NCBI RefSeq assembly: GCF_016616235.1
Contig: NZ_CP067100.1
Span: forward strand, 2,539,001 to 2,603,000
Origin: Bradyrhizobium diazoefficiens
GTDB lineage: Bacteria > Pseudomonadota > Alphaproteobacteria > Rhizobiales > Xanthobacteraceae
Direction: 5' to 3'
DNA length: 64,000 bases
Shown here: piece after piece, positions 18,438 through 25,975 of the stretch
Layout of the letters: every line of letters begins with the position of its first letter
Position numbering within the stretch: the stretch's first letter is position 1
Position numbers and translations under genes: made by a program
The notes under the pieces: generated by a model
Databases searched by the model: none
The model's input: only the letters and a program-made list of their open reading frames with translations
Told to the model about the DNA's origin: nothing

Positions 18438-19931
18438 ATGGGAATGGACACTCTATTTGTGAGATCACGCCGGATGAACGTGTCGATCAGGACGGCGATT
18501 GTGATGCTCACCACTGCTGGGGCTGCGGTCGTGTGGGCGCAGGAGACAAGCACGACGCTCTCGCCGGCCGCTTTGAAGGAAATTGCGCGGGTTGAGGCCG
18601 AGATTGACCGGATCGAAGCAGAAAGCCTCCAGCGGCTGACGGCGTCACCTGACAATCAGGTGCAGCAGATCGAATTGCTTGGCAAGCTGATGCTCTATGA
18701 CAAGGACCTCTCGGTGAATCGCAACGAGGCGTGTGCGTTCTGTCACACACCTGAGACGGGCTTCACGGGACCGGTGTCCGAGCTTAATCGTACGACCGGC
18801 TCCTATCCGGGTTCGGTGCGCACTCGATTCAGCAATCGCAAGCCGCAATCGCACGCGTACGCGCCGCTCTCGCCCGTGCTGCATTACAATCCCGGCCAGG
18901 GCGATCTCGTCGGCGGCAATTTCTGGGACATGCGTGCAACTGGCCGCCGATTGGGCAATCCCGCGGCCGAACAGGCGGAGGGGCCGCCGACCAATCCCGT
19001 CGAAATGGGCCTGCCCGATATCGCTTGTGCGGTTTATCGCGCCGCTCAACGGCCCTATCGCGGCCTGTTCGAAACCGTCTGGGGTCCACAGGCATTTGCC
19101 ATCCAGTGGCCCGGTGACGTTGAGCAAGTTTGCAATCAGCCTGGGCCGCCCCCCGCGAACGATCCGACGCCGGTTCACCTGACGCCGATAGATCGCGGCC
19201 GGGCCGCGACAACGTTCGACCAGATGGCGCAGTCCATCTCCAGCTATGAAGCATCGGCGGAGGTGACGGCGCTTACGTCCAAGTTCGATGCGGTGCAGGC
19301 GGGGAAGGCGCAGTTCACGCCGCAGGAGCAGGCGGGTTACGCTCTGTTCCGCGGCAAAGGGCAATGCAACAATTGCCACCGCGATGGTGGGCCCGGTGAA
19401 GATCCGCTGTTCACGGATTTCACGGCGAGCAACATCGGCACCCCCGCAAATCCGCGGCTTCCGTACTACGTCGAACAGCAACCGGACGCACGTGGCTATA
19501 GCGCCAATCCCGCAGGCTCATCCTATGTGGATCCGGGCGTCGCCGGCTTTCTCGCCGCCGATCATCTGCTTAGCCAACCTTCGTCCGTCGATGCGCGCTG
19601 GGCCCCGCTCGCGCCGGAGAATGTCGGGCGCTTTCAGGTTCCGACGCTGCGCAACGTCGACAAGAGGCCTTATCCGGACTTCGTCAAGGCTTACGGTCAC
19701 AACGGATATTTCAGGAGTCTCAAGTCGATCGTGCATTTCTATAACACGCGCGACGTGCTGCCGCGCTGTGGTCGGAACGACCCGGGCGAGGGGACCGCGT
19801 GCTGGCCGGCCCCGGAATCCGCCCGCAACATGAACACGAAGTTCGTCGGACGTCTCGGTCTTTCCGATGAGGAGGAGGATGCACTGGTCAGCTTCATGCA
19901 GACGCTCAGTGACGGGTACATGCAGCGGTAG
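18438..19931 (+). CDS. di-heme cytochrome c peroxidase family protein
   Basis: The 497-residue exported protein has two heme-binding motifs, CAFCH (near residue 99) in the context [16 protein letters not shown] and CNNCH (near residue 312). The arrangement is that of the CCP/MauG superfamily. The phrase [17 protein letters not shown] matches the usual start of the N-terminal heme domain, and [12 protein letters not shown] is the usual block before the last helix. At nearly 500 residues it is longer than classical CcpA (about 330). A start at 18474 ([12 protein letters not shown]) also gives a signal peptide. A role as peroxidase or as electron partner of the neighbouring molybdenum enzymes is inferred, not shown. 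Confidence 0.88.
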   Translation: MGMDTLFVRSRRMNVSIRTAIVMLTTAGAAVVWAQETSTTLSPAALKEIARVEAEIDRIEAESLQRLTASPDNQVQQIELLGKLMLYDKDLSVNRNEACAFCHTPETGFTGPVSELNRTTGSYPGSVRTRFSNRKPQSHAYAPLSPVLHYNPGQGDLVGGNFWDMRATGRRLGNPAAEQAEGPPTNPVEMGLPDIACAVYRAAQRPYRGLFETVWGPQAFAIQWPGDVEQVCNQPGPPPANDPTPVHLTPIDRGRAATTFDQMAQSISSYEASAEVTALTSKFDAVQAGKAQFTPQEQAGYALFRGKGQCNNCHRDGGPGEDPLFTDFTASNIGTPANPRLPYYVEQQPDARGYSANPAGSSYVDPGVAGFLAADHLLSQPSSVDARWAPLAPENVGRFQVPTLRNVDKRPYPDFVKAYGHNGYFRSLKSIVHFYNTRDVLPRCGRNDPGEGTACWPAPESARNMNTKFVGRLGLSDEEEDALVSFMQTLSDGYMQR

Positions 19932-19985
19932 TCACGCGTGCGTCGATCCACCGCTACGTCGCTGTCCGCGCGAACGGTAAATCTC

Positions 19986-20477
19986 TCAATTGTGCTGAGG
20001 TATGGCAGACGAGGGGTTGAGAACTGATGCAGCGGTGTTCGCGATCTCGGTGTCGGTCTCCTTGCTCAAGCCAGCAACACCGACTGCGCCCACGATTTCG
20101 CCATTCACGCGTATCGGCGCGCCGCCCCGCAGCGCCATGACACCGGCGGTAACGAATGCTGTCCGCCCCTGGTTGATGCTGTCCTCGATCTCCGCCGTCG
20201 GCCTTTGCAGCCGCGCAGCCGTTCGCGCGTTCCCGATGGCGAGATCCACGCCTGCCAGGCGGACCCCATCCATTCGCTGGAATGCAAGCAGATCGCCGGC
20301 GGGGTCAACAACCGCGATGGCCGACGGCGCATTCCGCTGCTGCGCCGTCTTCTCGGCGGCCCGCAGGACTGTCTGGGCACCGGTCTGATCGAGGAGCGGC
20401 ACTTTGACGGTCTGTCCGTGGGCCGACATGCAGAAGAGCACGGCGACTATCCCGATGCTGACTTCAATCTTCGCCAT
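19986..20477 (-). CDS. GlcG/HbpS family protein, exported
   Basis: This 163-residue protein has a signal peptide (IGIVAVLFCMSAHGQ) and a single GlcG/HbpS (DUF336) domain. Family phrases are AIAVVDPAGDLLAFQRMDG, DLAIGNARTAARL and GAPIRVNGEIVGAVGVAGL. HbpS members bind heme; others act as cofactor-related accessory proteins near diol and molybdenum dehydrogenases. It starts six bases after the cytochrome c stop, so the two are one operon. The C-terminal 15 residues are hydrophilic and not conserved. Confidence 0.88.
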   Translation of the reverse strand: MAKIEVSIGIVAVLFCMSAHGQTVKVPLLDQTGAQTVLRAAEKTAQQRNAPSAIAVVDPAGDLLAFQRMDGVRLAGVDLAIGNARTAARLQRPTAEIEDSINQGRTAFVTAGVMALRGGAPIRVNGEIVGAVGVAGLSKETDTEIANTAASVLNPSSAIPQHN

Positions 20478-20483
20478 CGGTGC

Positions 20484-20873
20484 TCACTTCAACGTCTCCA
20501 GGTAGGAGATGACATTCTCGCGGTCTGCCGCCTGCGGGAGATTGACGAACATCTTGGTGCCATGGACGTCAGTCGCAGGATTGGCGAGGAACTGATCGAG
20601 AGTATGTTCGTCCCATGTGATGTTCGCCGCCTTCAGCGCTGGCGAATAGTTGTAGCCTGGCTCGGATCCGCTCTTGCGGCCGAAAACGCCGGCCAGCGAC
20701 GGGCCGATCTTGTTCTCACCCAGTGTCGTCGAATGGCATCCGACACAACGCGCAAATACCTGCTTTCCCACGGCAGCGTCTCCGGCGGCCTGGGCCGGCA
20801 GGGCAGCCAGGGTTGTGCCGACTACCGCAGCGACGGAGAGTGCCGGGATGATTGCGACCATCGGTTTTCGCAT
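20484..20873 (-). CDS. class I cytochrome c
   Basis: This 129-residue exported protein has a signal peptide ending at AQAAGD and one heme motif CVGCH in VFARCVGCHSTTLGENKIGPSL. A distal Met lies in GTKMFVNLP, as in cytochrome c2/c550 proteins. GAGGT precedes the ATG. Its place between two exported molybdenum hydroxylase operons suggests it is the electron acceptor of one or both; that is inference from context and from known use of c-type cytochromes by this enzyme type. An ATG further upstream in the frame gives no signal peptide. Confidence 0.93.
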   Translation of the reverse strand: MRKPMVAIIPALSVAAVVGTTLAALPAQAAGDAAVGKQVFARCVGCHSTTLGENKIGPSLAGVFGRKSGSEPGYNYSPALKAANITWDEHTLDQFLANPATDVHGTKMFVNLPQAADRENVISYLETLK

Positions 20874-21206
20874 TGTAAGTACCTCGCGTGTGACATTGCA
20901 GCGCCAATTTAGTTGGCCCGTCCCAAATTTACTTGGCGCGGCTTGCTGCAGTGTGCCGTTCTTGCCCTTGCGATTGGCAGCCGTGGCACGCGATTGATTG
21001 ACGTCAGTGCAACAATAAATTGCGCAAGGCCAAGCCGAATGCGGCAAAAACGCTAAAGTCATCAGTTCAACCGATAGATAGGTCTCGGTTGGTCGGTTGT
21101 CTCCTCCCGCCCCCGTGTCGCAACCGGCTTGGGCGCGGCTGGCCTCCGCAGCGCGGTGGCCGGCCGCATCCCTCATCTCGACGGGGACAAGAAAGAGGAA
21201 GAGACT
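20874..21206. other. 333-bp divergent intergenic region
   Basis: It holds the promoters of the cytochrome c/GlcG operon (minus) and the second molybdenum hydroxylase operon (plus). A partial repeat is visible: AATTTAGTTGGCCCGTCCC and AATTTACTTGGCGC lie side by side at 20907-20939. I cannot assign -35/-10 boxes with confidence. Confidence 0.4.
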
Positions 21207-21665
21207 GTGGCGACAACGGCCCTGAACGTGAACGGCAGTACCGTCTCGGTAGCCGTCGATGACCCCGACACACCACTGCTCTACATCTTGCGAAATGAGC
21301 TTGGCTTGCACGGTCCGCGTTTCGGGTGCGGTCTCGGCCAATGCGGCGCCTGCACTGTGCATGTTGATGGAGCGGCGATCCGCTCGTGCGTCACTCCATT
21401 ATCCGCTGTCAAAGGCAAGATCGTCACGCTCGAGGGCCTCGGCACCAGCGCAAAGCCGCATCCGCTTCAGGAGGCCTTCGTCCACGAACAGGCTCTGCAG
21501 TGCGGTTACTGCATCAACGGGATGATCATGCAGTCCGCCGCGCTCCTGGCGCGCAACCCAAAGCCGAATGAGGGAGAGGTCAAAGCCGAATTGGCGAACA
21601 ATCTATGCCGTTGCGGCACGCACCTGCGCATCGTGCGCGCGGTCCTGCGCGCCGCTGGCACCTGA
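21207..21665 (+). CDS. [2Fe-2S] subunit of second molybdenum hydroxylase
   Basis: This 152-residue protein has both cluster motifs: RFGCGLGQCGACTVHVDG (near residue 43) and QCGYCINGMIMQ with NLCRCGTH. GTG at 21207 is chosen because AAGAGGAAGAG precedes it and the length matches the paralogue at 17769. The frame is open 26 codons upstream without a better start. The large subunit follows after 9 bases. Product and paralogue share the same order of genes but differ in sequence, so this is an old rather than a fresh duplication. Confidence 0.9.
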   Translation: MATTALNVNGSTVSVAVDDPDTPLLYILRNELGLHGPRFGCGLGQCGACTVHVDGAAIRSCVTPLSAVKGKIVTLEGLGTSAKPHPLQEAFVHEQALQCGYCINGMIMQSAALLARNPKPNEGEVKAELANNLCRCGTHLRIVRAVLRAAGT

Positions 21666-21674
21666 GGCAGCCCC

Positions 21675-23864
21675 ATGAACCAGATCGACAGACGCTCGTT
21701 GCTGCAGGCAGGCGGCGCGCTCGTTGTCAGCTTTTACCTGCCGCTATCTTCGAGCACAGCCAAGCCTGCTTCTGGACCGAAAACCGTCTCGCCTGATCGG
21801 GTCGATGGCTTTCTGGCCATCACGCGAGACGGCCATATCACCGTCTATTCCGGCAAGGTCGATCTCGGCACCGGGGTGCGGACGGCGCTGACCCAGATCG
21901 TCGCCGAGGAGCTTGACGTTCCGATGAGCCACGTCTCGCTCGTCGAGGGCGACACCGCGTTAACTCCCGACCAGGGCGTGACGTCAGGAAGTCTCTCGAT
22001 TCAGAACGGCGGCATGCAGTTGCGCCGGGCCGCCGCGACCGCGCGTCGGGCTGTCCTCCGTCGAGCAGCCGCCCGTCTGCGGCAGGATATTTCAACGTTG
22101 TCGCTTCACGAGGGCGTCATAACAGCCAAACATGGCAGGCGGCTGCCGATCGGCGAGTTCATTGACGGCACGACGTTGGCCATCGATATCACCAAAGACG
22201 TGCAGGAAAAGTCTCCCCACGCTTACACGATCGTCGGTAAAGCCGTGCCCCGGCTGGACATTCCTGACAAGGTCAACGGCCGCTTCACGTTCATGCAGGA
22301 TTTCAAGCTGCCGGACATGTTACACGGCCGGGTGGTACGCCCGTCCGGATTCGGTGCCACACTCGTTTCCTATGACGAATCGTCCGTTGCGGACATTCCC
22401 GGCATCGTGAAGGTCGTCCGCATCAACAACTTCCTCGGCGTCGTTGCGAAAAGCGAGTGGAGCGCAATCAAGGCCGCCCAGCAGTTGGCGGTGACCTGGT
22501 CGAAGTGGGAGGAATTGCCGGACCAAAGCAGAATTTGGCAGCACGTGCGCAGCACCCCGGTCGTGCGCGACGATGTCACCAGCCGCACCGGCGATTCTGG
22601 TTCTGCGCTCGCAAGCACACCAAACAAGCTTGCTGCAACGTACGAATTCGGCATGCATACCCATGGCTCCATCGGCCCCTCCTGCGCCGTGGCAACGTTC
22701 GCCGAAGGCAAGCTGACGTGCTGGACAGCGTCGCAAGCAACGCACGACCTGCGCAAGCAACTCGCTGCCACCTTCGCGATATCAGATGCGGACGTGCGCT
22801 GCATCTATATCGAAGGGGCGGGGTGCTACGGCCGCAATGGGCATGAGGATGCTGCGGCCGACGCGGCCCTGCTGTCGCGCGCGGTCGGCCAGCCGGTGCG
22901 CGTGCAATGGATGCGCGCGGACGAGCACGGCTGGGATCCAAAAGGTCCACCTACGCTTATCGATATGCGGGCCGCGATCGATAAGGTCGGAGACGTGGCG
23001 GCCTGGGAATCCGAGCTCTACGTGCCGGATGGAACCGCCGGTTTTGTAACACTGGTCGGCTCCGAGCTCGCCGGACTCGACAGTCTCGGCAAGCTCAGCC
23101 CCGGTGGGGTGTTGAACGACCTGGCAGTCCCGTACGTCTTTCCGAATGTCACGACGACGGCCCACCGGTTGGCAGCGACACCGCTGCGGCCGGCCTGGAT
23201 CCGCTCACCGGGACGGTTGCAGAATACGTTTGCGAACGAGACCTTTCTAGACGAGATCGCTGCCGCAACCGATACCGATCCGCTCGACATTCGGCTGAGA
23301 CATCTCACCGACGCTCGCGGCAAGGAACTTCTCGAGCGGCTCGCCAAATTGAGCAAATGGCGTGAGCGCCCGAAGGGCGATCGTGGTGCGGACACAGTGA
23401 CGGGGCGCGGGCTTGCCTACGTCAAATACGAATTGGTCCGCACCTATGTCGGCGCAGTCGCCGAGGTCGAGATCAACCGCAAGACTGGACAACTTGCGGT
23501 CAAGCGCTTCTATGTCGCGCATGATTGCGGACAAATTATCAATCCTGACGGGCTGCGAAATCAGATCGAAGGCTGCATCGTTCAGACGGTGAGCCGCACC
23601 TTGAAGGAGCAGGTAACATTCGATCGGTCGATGGTCACAAGCCTCGATTGGGCGAGCTATCCTATTCTGACGTTTCCGGAAATTCCGGAGGTCGTGATCG
23701 ACCTGATTGATCGGCCGGAAGAGGTCCCTTGGGGTGGCGGGGAGCCGGCCTGCGCCGTTGTGCCCTCGGCGATCGCCGGTGCTGTTTTCGAGGCAACGGG
23801 AGTACGGCTGCGTTCGGTGCCGTTTACGCCTGTCAAGGTGCTGGCGGAATTAGCAGGGGCGTGA
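21675..23864 (+). CDS. exported molybdopterin-binding oxidoreductase, large subunit (second copy)
   Basis: This 729-residue protein has a twin-arginine signal (IDRRSLLQAGGALVVSFYL). Family phrases are GKVDLGTGVRTALTQIVAEEL, SIQNGGMQLRRAAATAR, HTHGSIGPSCAVA, GAGCYGRNGHEDAAADAALLS, AHDCGQIINPDGLRNQIEG and a C-terminal EVPWGGGEPACAVVPSAI with the active-site Glu. It is of the nicotinate/isoquinoline dehydrogenase type and would act in the periplasm. The substrate is unknown. In the first copy the molybdopterin phrase is GGAFGRKS; here it is GAGCYGRNGHED, so the two enzymes belong to different subgroups. Confidence 0.9.
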   Translation: MNQIDRRSLLQAGGALVVSFYLPLSSSTAKPASGPKTVSPDRVDGFLAITRDGHITVYSGKVDLGTGVRTALTQIVAEELDVPMSHVSLVEGDTALTPDQGVTSGSLSIQNGGMQLRRAAATARRAVLRRAAARLRQDISTLSLHEGVITAKHGRRLPIGEFIDGTTLAIDITKDVQEKSPHAYTIVGKAVPRLDIPDKVNGRFTFMQDFKLPDMLHGRVVRPSGFGATLVSYDESSVADIPGIVKVVRINNFLGVVAKSEWSAIKAAQQLAVTWSKWEELPDQSRIWQHVRSTPVVRDDVTSRTGDSGSALASTPNKLAATYEFGMHTHGSIGPSCAVATFAEGKLTCWTASQATHDLRKQLAATFAISDADVRCIYIEGAGCYGRNGHEDAAADAALLSRAVGQPVRVQWMRADEHGWDPKGPPTLIDMRAAIDKVGDVAAWESELYVPDGTAGFVTLVGSELAGLDSLGKLSPGGVLNDLAVPYVFPNVTTTAHRLAATPLRPAWIRSPGRLQNTFANETFLDEIAAATDTDPLDIRLRHLTDARGKELLERLAKLSKWRERPKGDRGADTVTGRGLAYVKYELVRTYVGAVAEVEINRKTGQLAVKRFYVAHDCGQIINPDGLRNQIEGCIVQTVSRTLKEQVTFDRSMVTSLDWASYPILTFPEIPEVVIDLIDRPEEVPWGGGEPACAVVPSAIAGAVFEATGVRLRSVPFTPVKVLAELAGA

Positions 23865-24051
23865 CTGACTGAAATGTTGGGTCGGCCGCCGGCCGGCACA
23901 TACACTTCGATCTGCATCCAGCCATCGTAGCACGCCATGCAGCTTCCACAGGCGCTGGTGGCGTTCTGGTTCAACGACGAAGCCGGCCCGCTTGCTGCGC
24001 TTGCACTTCGATCGCTCCTTGCTGAAGCCCGAGTCGGAGGGAGCAGCCCGG

Positions 24052-24297
24052 CTATCGCCTAAAGACGGAACGCGCCTTACCATAGGCCTCGAATGGATTT
24101 GGATACATGTTCCGGGAGTCACAGAGCTGGCAGCCGTTCGGCCCCCAAGACTCCGTCGCGGCAAAGCCGCACAGAGGCAGCGCCATTCGCTCCGCGACGC
24201 TAGGTGGGACAGGCTGTTGGCCACCCGCACAATAGCGGGCGGCGCTCGCCGAACTGCCGACTGACAGCGCGAGCATTACAATAGCAAGATATCTCAT
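24052..24297 (-). CDS. small secreted cysteine-containing protein
   Basis: This 81-residue protein has a signal peptide (MRYLAIVMLALSVGSSASA) and a mature part with four Cys (ARYCAGG, LPLCGF, GCQLCDS) and a PNPF motif near the end. The style resembles the many short exported Cys proteins of Bradyrhizobium, but I do not assign a family. AGGAGCC at ideal distance supports the start. The region between its stop and the molybdenum enzyme (23865-24051) shows no convincing gene. Confidence 0.65.
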   Translation of the reverse strand: MRYLAIVMLALSVGSSASAARYCAGGQQPVPPSVAERMALPLCGFAATESWGPNGCQLCDSRNMYPNPFEAYGKARSVFRR

Positions 24298-24361
24298 GTT
24301 CGGCTCCTGGTGCTCCGTCGCTATCGACGGGTGAGTAGTTGAAAATGGTGGCCCATCGCGC

Positions 24362-24514
24362 TCAAACAGAGCTCATCGAGCGATGCTCGCCAGACACGTG
24401 GTTCTTGAACTGCTCCGGGCCAATATCGCGAACCGGCGACAGAAAGTCAGTCGGCTGATCGACGAGAAGGACGACGGCGTTCTCCTTGTCGGGCCGCTTA
24501 CAGGATATCGCCAT
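24362..24514 (-). pseudogene. N-terminal fragment of isochorismatase-family hydrolase
   Basis: A 50-codon frame begins with ATG at 24514, preceded by GAGGA. It contains ENAVVLLVDQPTDFLSPVRD followed by IGPEQFKNHVSG. This matches the opening beta strand and the catalytic-Asp loop (LLVDxQ) of YcaC-like isochorismatase hydrolases, which are normally about 200 residues. The remainder of the fold is absent: the frame stops at 24362 and no continuation is seen in other frames. It is too short to be an enzyme, so I call it a relic. Confidence 0.6.
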
Positions 24515-24678
24515 AACTGTCCTCGGCTTCTTGTGTGGACCGCTTCCGCTCCTATGCGCCTACACCGCGGCTGGACCGCGCTCCTACCAGATTGCTGCGA
24601 TTGGCCCTTTGTTGCGCCAGAGGTGCCACGGACTGAGCGGCGGGCGGTGCAATGCATCCGATGGAGCTGCTCTCCACC

Positions 24679-24888
24679 CTAAGCTGGCCTGCCATCCTGT
24701 TTGCCAATCACGCAGCGCCATGCCGCCAGGCGCTCGGTCGGATGCTGGTTCATCCACTTAGCGAGCTGCGGCGCGCCCATCAGGCAGGACTGCATCGACA
24801 CGTCGGCGAAGTCCGAGGTGGTGACGGTCTGCTCGTGGCAATTTTCCGGAGAGGAAAGACTGCAGAGCACGGCGATGATCTTGATCAT
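24679..24888 (-). CDS. small conserved-looking protein, unknown function
   Basis: This 69-residue protein begins MIKIIAVLCSLSSPENCHEQ and has four Cys (LCSL, NCHE, QSCLMG, WRCVIG) and a C-terminal RLAAWRCVIG. The first residues are hydrophobic but short for a signal peptide. The ATG overlaps the stop of the preceding gene (ATGA), and an AAGGGGG run lies upstream inside that gene. It is last in a three-gene unit of tiny overlapping genes. I do not know its function. The even Cys spacing suggests disulfides or metal binding. Confidence 0.7.
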   Translation of the reverse strand: MIKIIAVLCSLSSPENCHEQTVTTSDFADVSMQSCLMGAPQLAKWMNQHPTERLAAWRCVIGKQDGRPA

Positions 24889-25085
24889 GACAGGACAACC
24901 CCCTTGCTACGATGAGCATTGGCCGCATCGACATGCGAAGCCTTCTCAGCTCGCCGTTGGTAGTCTTCGGCAAGGGCCTTAAGCTGGCCGGCAACCGCTG
25001 CGTCGGTCATGGTTTGGGCAGCGCGGAGCAAAGTCCGCGCTATCTCCAGATATTCCTTGCCTCGCTGTGAAACATGAACGCTCAT
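24885..25085 (-). CDS. small helical protein, unknown function
   Basis: This 66-residue protein is predicted all-helical: residues 10-45 (KEYLEIARTLLRAAQTMTD and QLKALAEDYQRRAEKAS) form two amphipathic helices. GGGAGGAT precedes the ATG at 25085; the open frame upstream is not needed. The start overlaps the stop of the zinc-ribbon-like gene by four bases, and its own stop overlaps the next start by four bases. This is a tightly coupled micro-operon. No function is assigned. Confidence 0.7.
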   Translation of the reverse strand: MSVHVSQRGKEYLEIARTLLRAAQTMTDAAVAGQLKALAEDYQRRAEKASHVDAANAHRSKGVVLS

Positions 25086-25303
25086 AGAATCCTCCCGCGG
25101 TTCTCCCGCGCCTGGTCGAATGAGACCTTGAGCCAGCTCACCCAATTGCGGTCACTTTCCCTGCGAGCTCTGAAGCGATCGACGCACCTCTTGGAACAAA
25201 GCGGAGTTCGCCACGAGTAGTGTCGGACGAGACCAAACTTGCCCTCGCAAACCGCGCATCGCGCGGCTCTGCTAGATCTAGGACTTTCAGAGCAGTTGAG
25301 CAT
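25082..25303 (-). CDS. small zinc-ribbon-like protein
   Basis: This 73-residue protein contains RCAVCEGKFGLVRHYSWRTP followed by LCSKRCVDRF, a CxxC...CxxxC arrangement that may bind one zinc ion, and a basic tail RARRESDRNWVSWL. GGGAGACC precedes ATG 25303. An in-frame extension of 27 residues to 25384 lacks a better site. It is first in the three-gene unit 25303-24679. A nucleic-acid or protein-binding role is possible, but nothing in the sequence proves it. Confidence 0.7.
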   Translation of the reverse strand: MLNCSESPRSSRAARCAVCEGKFGLVRHYSWRTPLCSKRCVDRFRARRESDRNWVSWLKVSFDQARENRGRIL

Positions 25304-25975
25304 TGTGGTCTCCCTTGGCATTAGTATCTCTACGTCGATCATCCCTTTTTCACAGCACTTCATGAGCCCTGTGTGCTTGTCCAACGCATGCAGCCTAAGA
25401 CGATTGCCGTCAGTGTCTCAATTGAACGTAGGTTATTGTCCGACATCGAAAGGCGTCACGGAGCGATACGAAGGTGTATGGCGCTCGCGCTTTAACGCCG
25501 CCCCTTCGGCAAGGGCAACTCGCGTCAATCCTGTCATTGCCTATCGGATCTGCAGCTGGATGTTGCGATCCTCAAAACGGGCGACTCAAATGCGGAGGTT
25601 TGCAATCACGGTCGCTCAGCATGTGGATTGTCGTGGCCGGTTCGTCCGGGAGCGGCCGATCAGCTGTCGATACCCAAGTATAGTTCTCATCTATAAACGG
25701 TCCGATATCATCCTGGAGCATACCGTGAGATCGAGAGTGGGCATGGCCCGCTGCTCTCGAGTACGGCTTGGTTGTGTGAACGGCATCTCCGATTCCCGCG
25801 GTAATTCGGTTATCTCGTCCAGCCCGGCGCTGGCGGGAACTCGCGACGGGTCGCTACCGACCGGAGTTTCGCTATCGCTGGCCGGCGCAAAGGGTACGAT
25901 CTGTTGCGATGGGTGAAAAACAAGGCTGGTTGGGAGCGGTCGCGGTCACACGCGACGCGGCGGGGTTGACACGCG
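25304..25975. other. 672-bp intergenic region with a promoter element
   Basis: No gene is supported here: frames on both strands lack ribosome-binding sites and recognisable products. Its one clear content is the 45-bp element at 25667-25711 upstream of the decayed kinase gene. Confidence 0.5.
25667..25711 (+). promoter_or_regulatory. shared 45-bp promoter element, copy C
   Basis: The element starts TCGATACCCAAGTATAG, holds TTCTCAT, and ends in ATATCAT. It aligns without gaps with the copies at 32844 and 36984. The ATACC-N2-(A/G)GTAT core is an imperfect dyad. If (T)ATCAT is a -10 box, the dyad centre lies near -42, a class II activator position. It is 265 bases from the kinase relic start. 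Confidence 0.65.

Noticed and set aside
25239..25916. 226-codon plus-strand frame
   Set aside because: Covers the promoter element and the antisense of the zinc-ribbon gene; the product has no domain and no ribosome-binding site.
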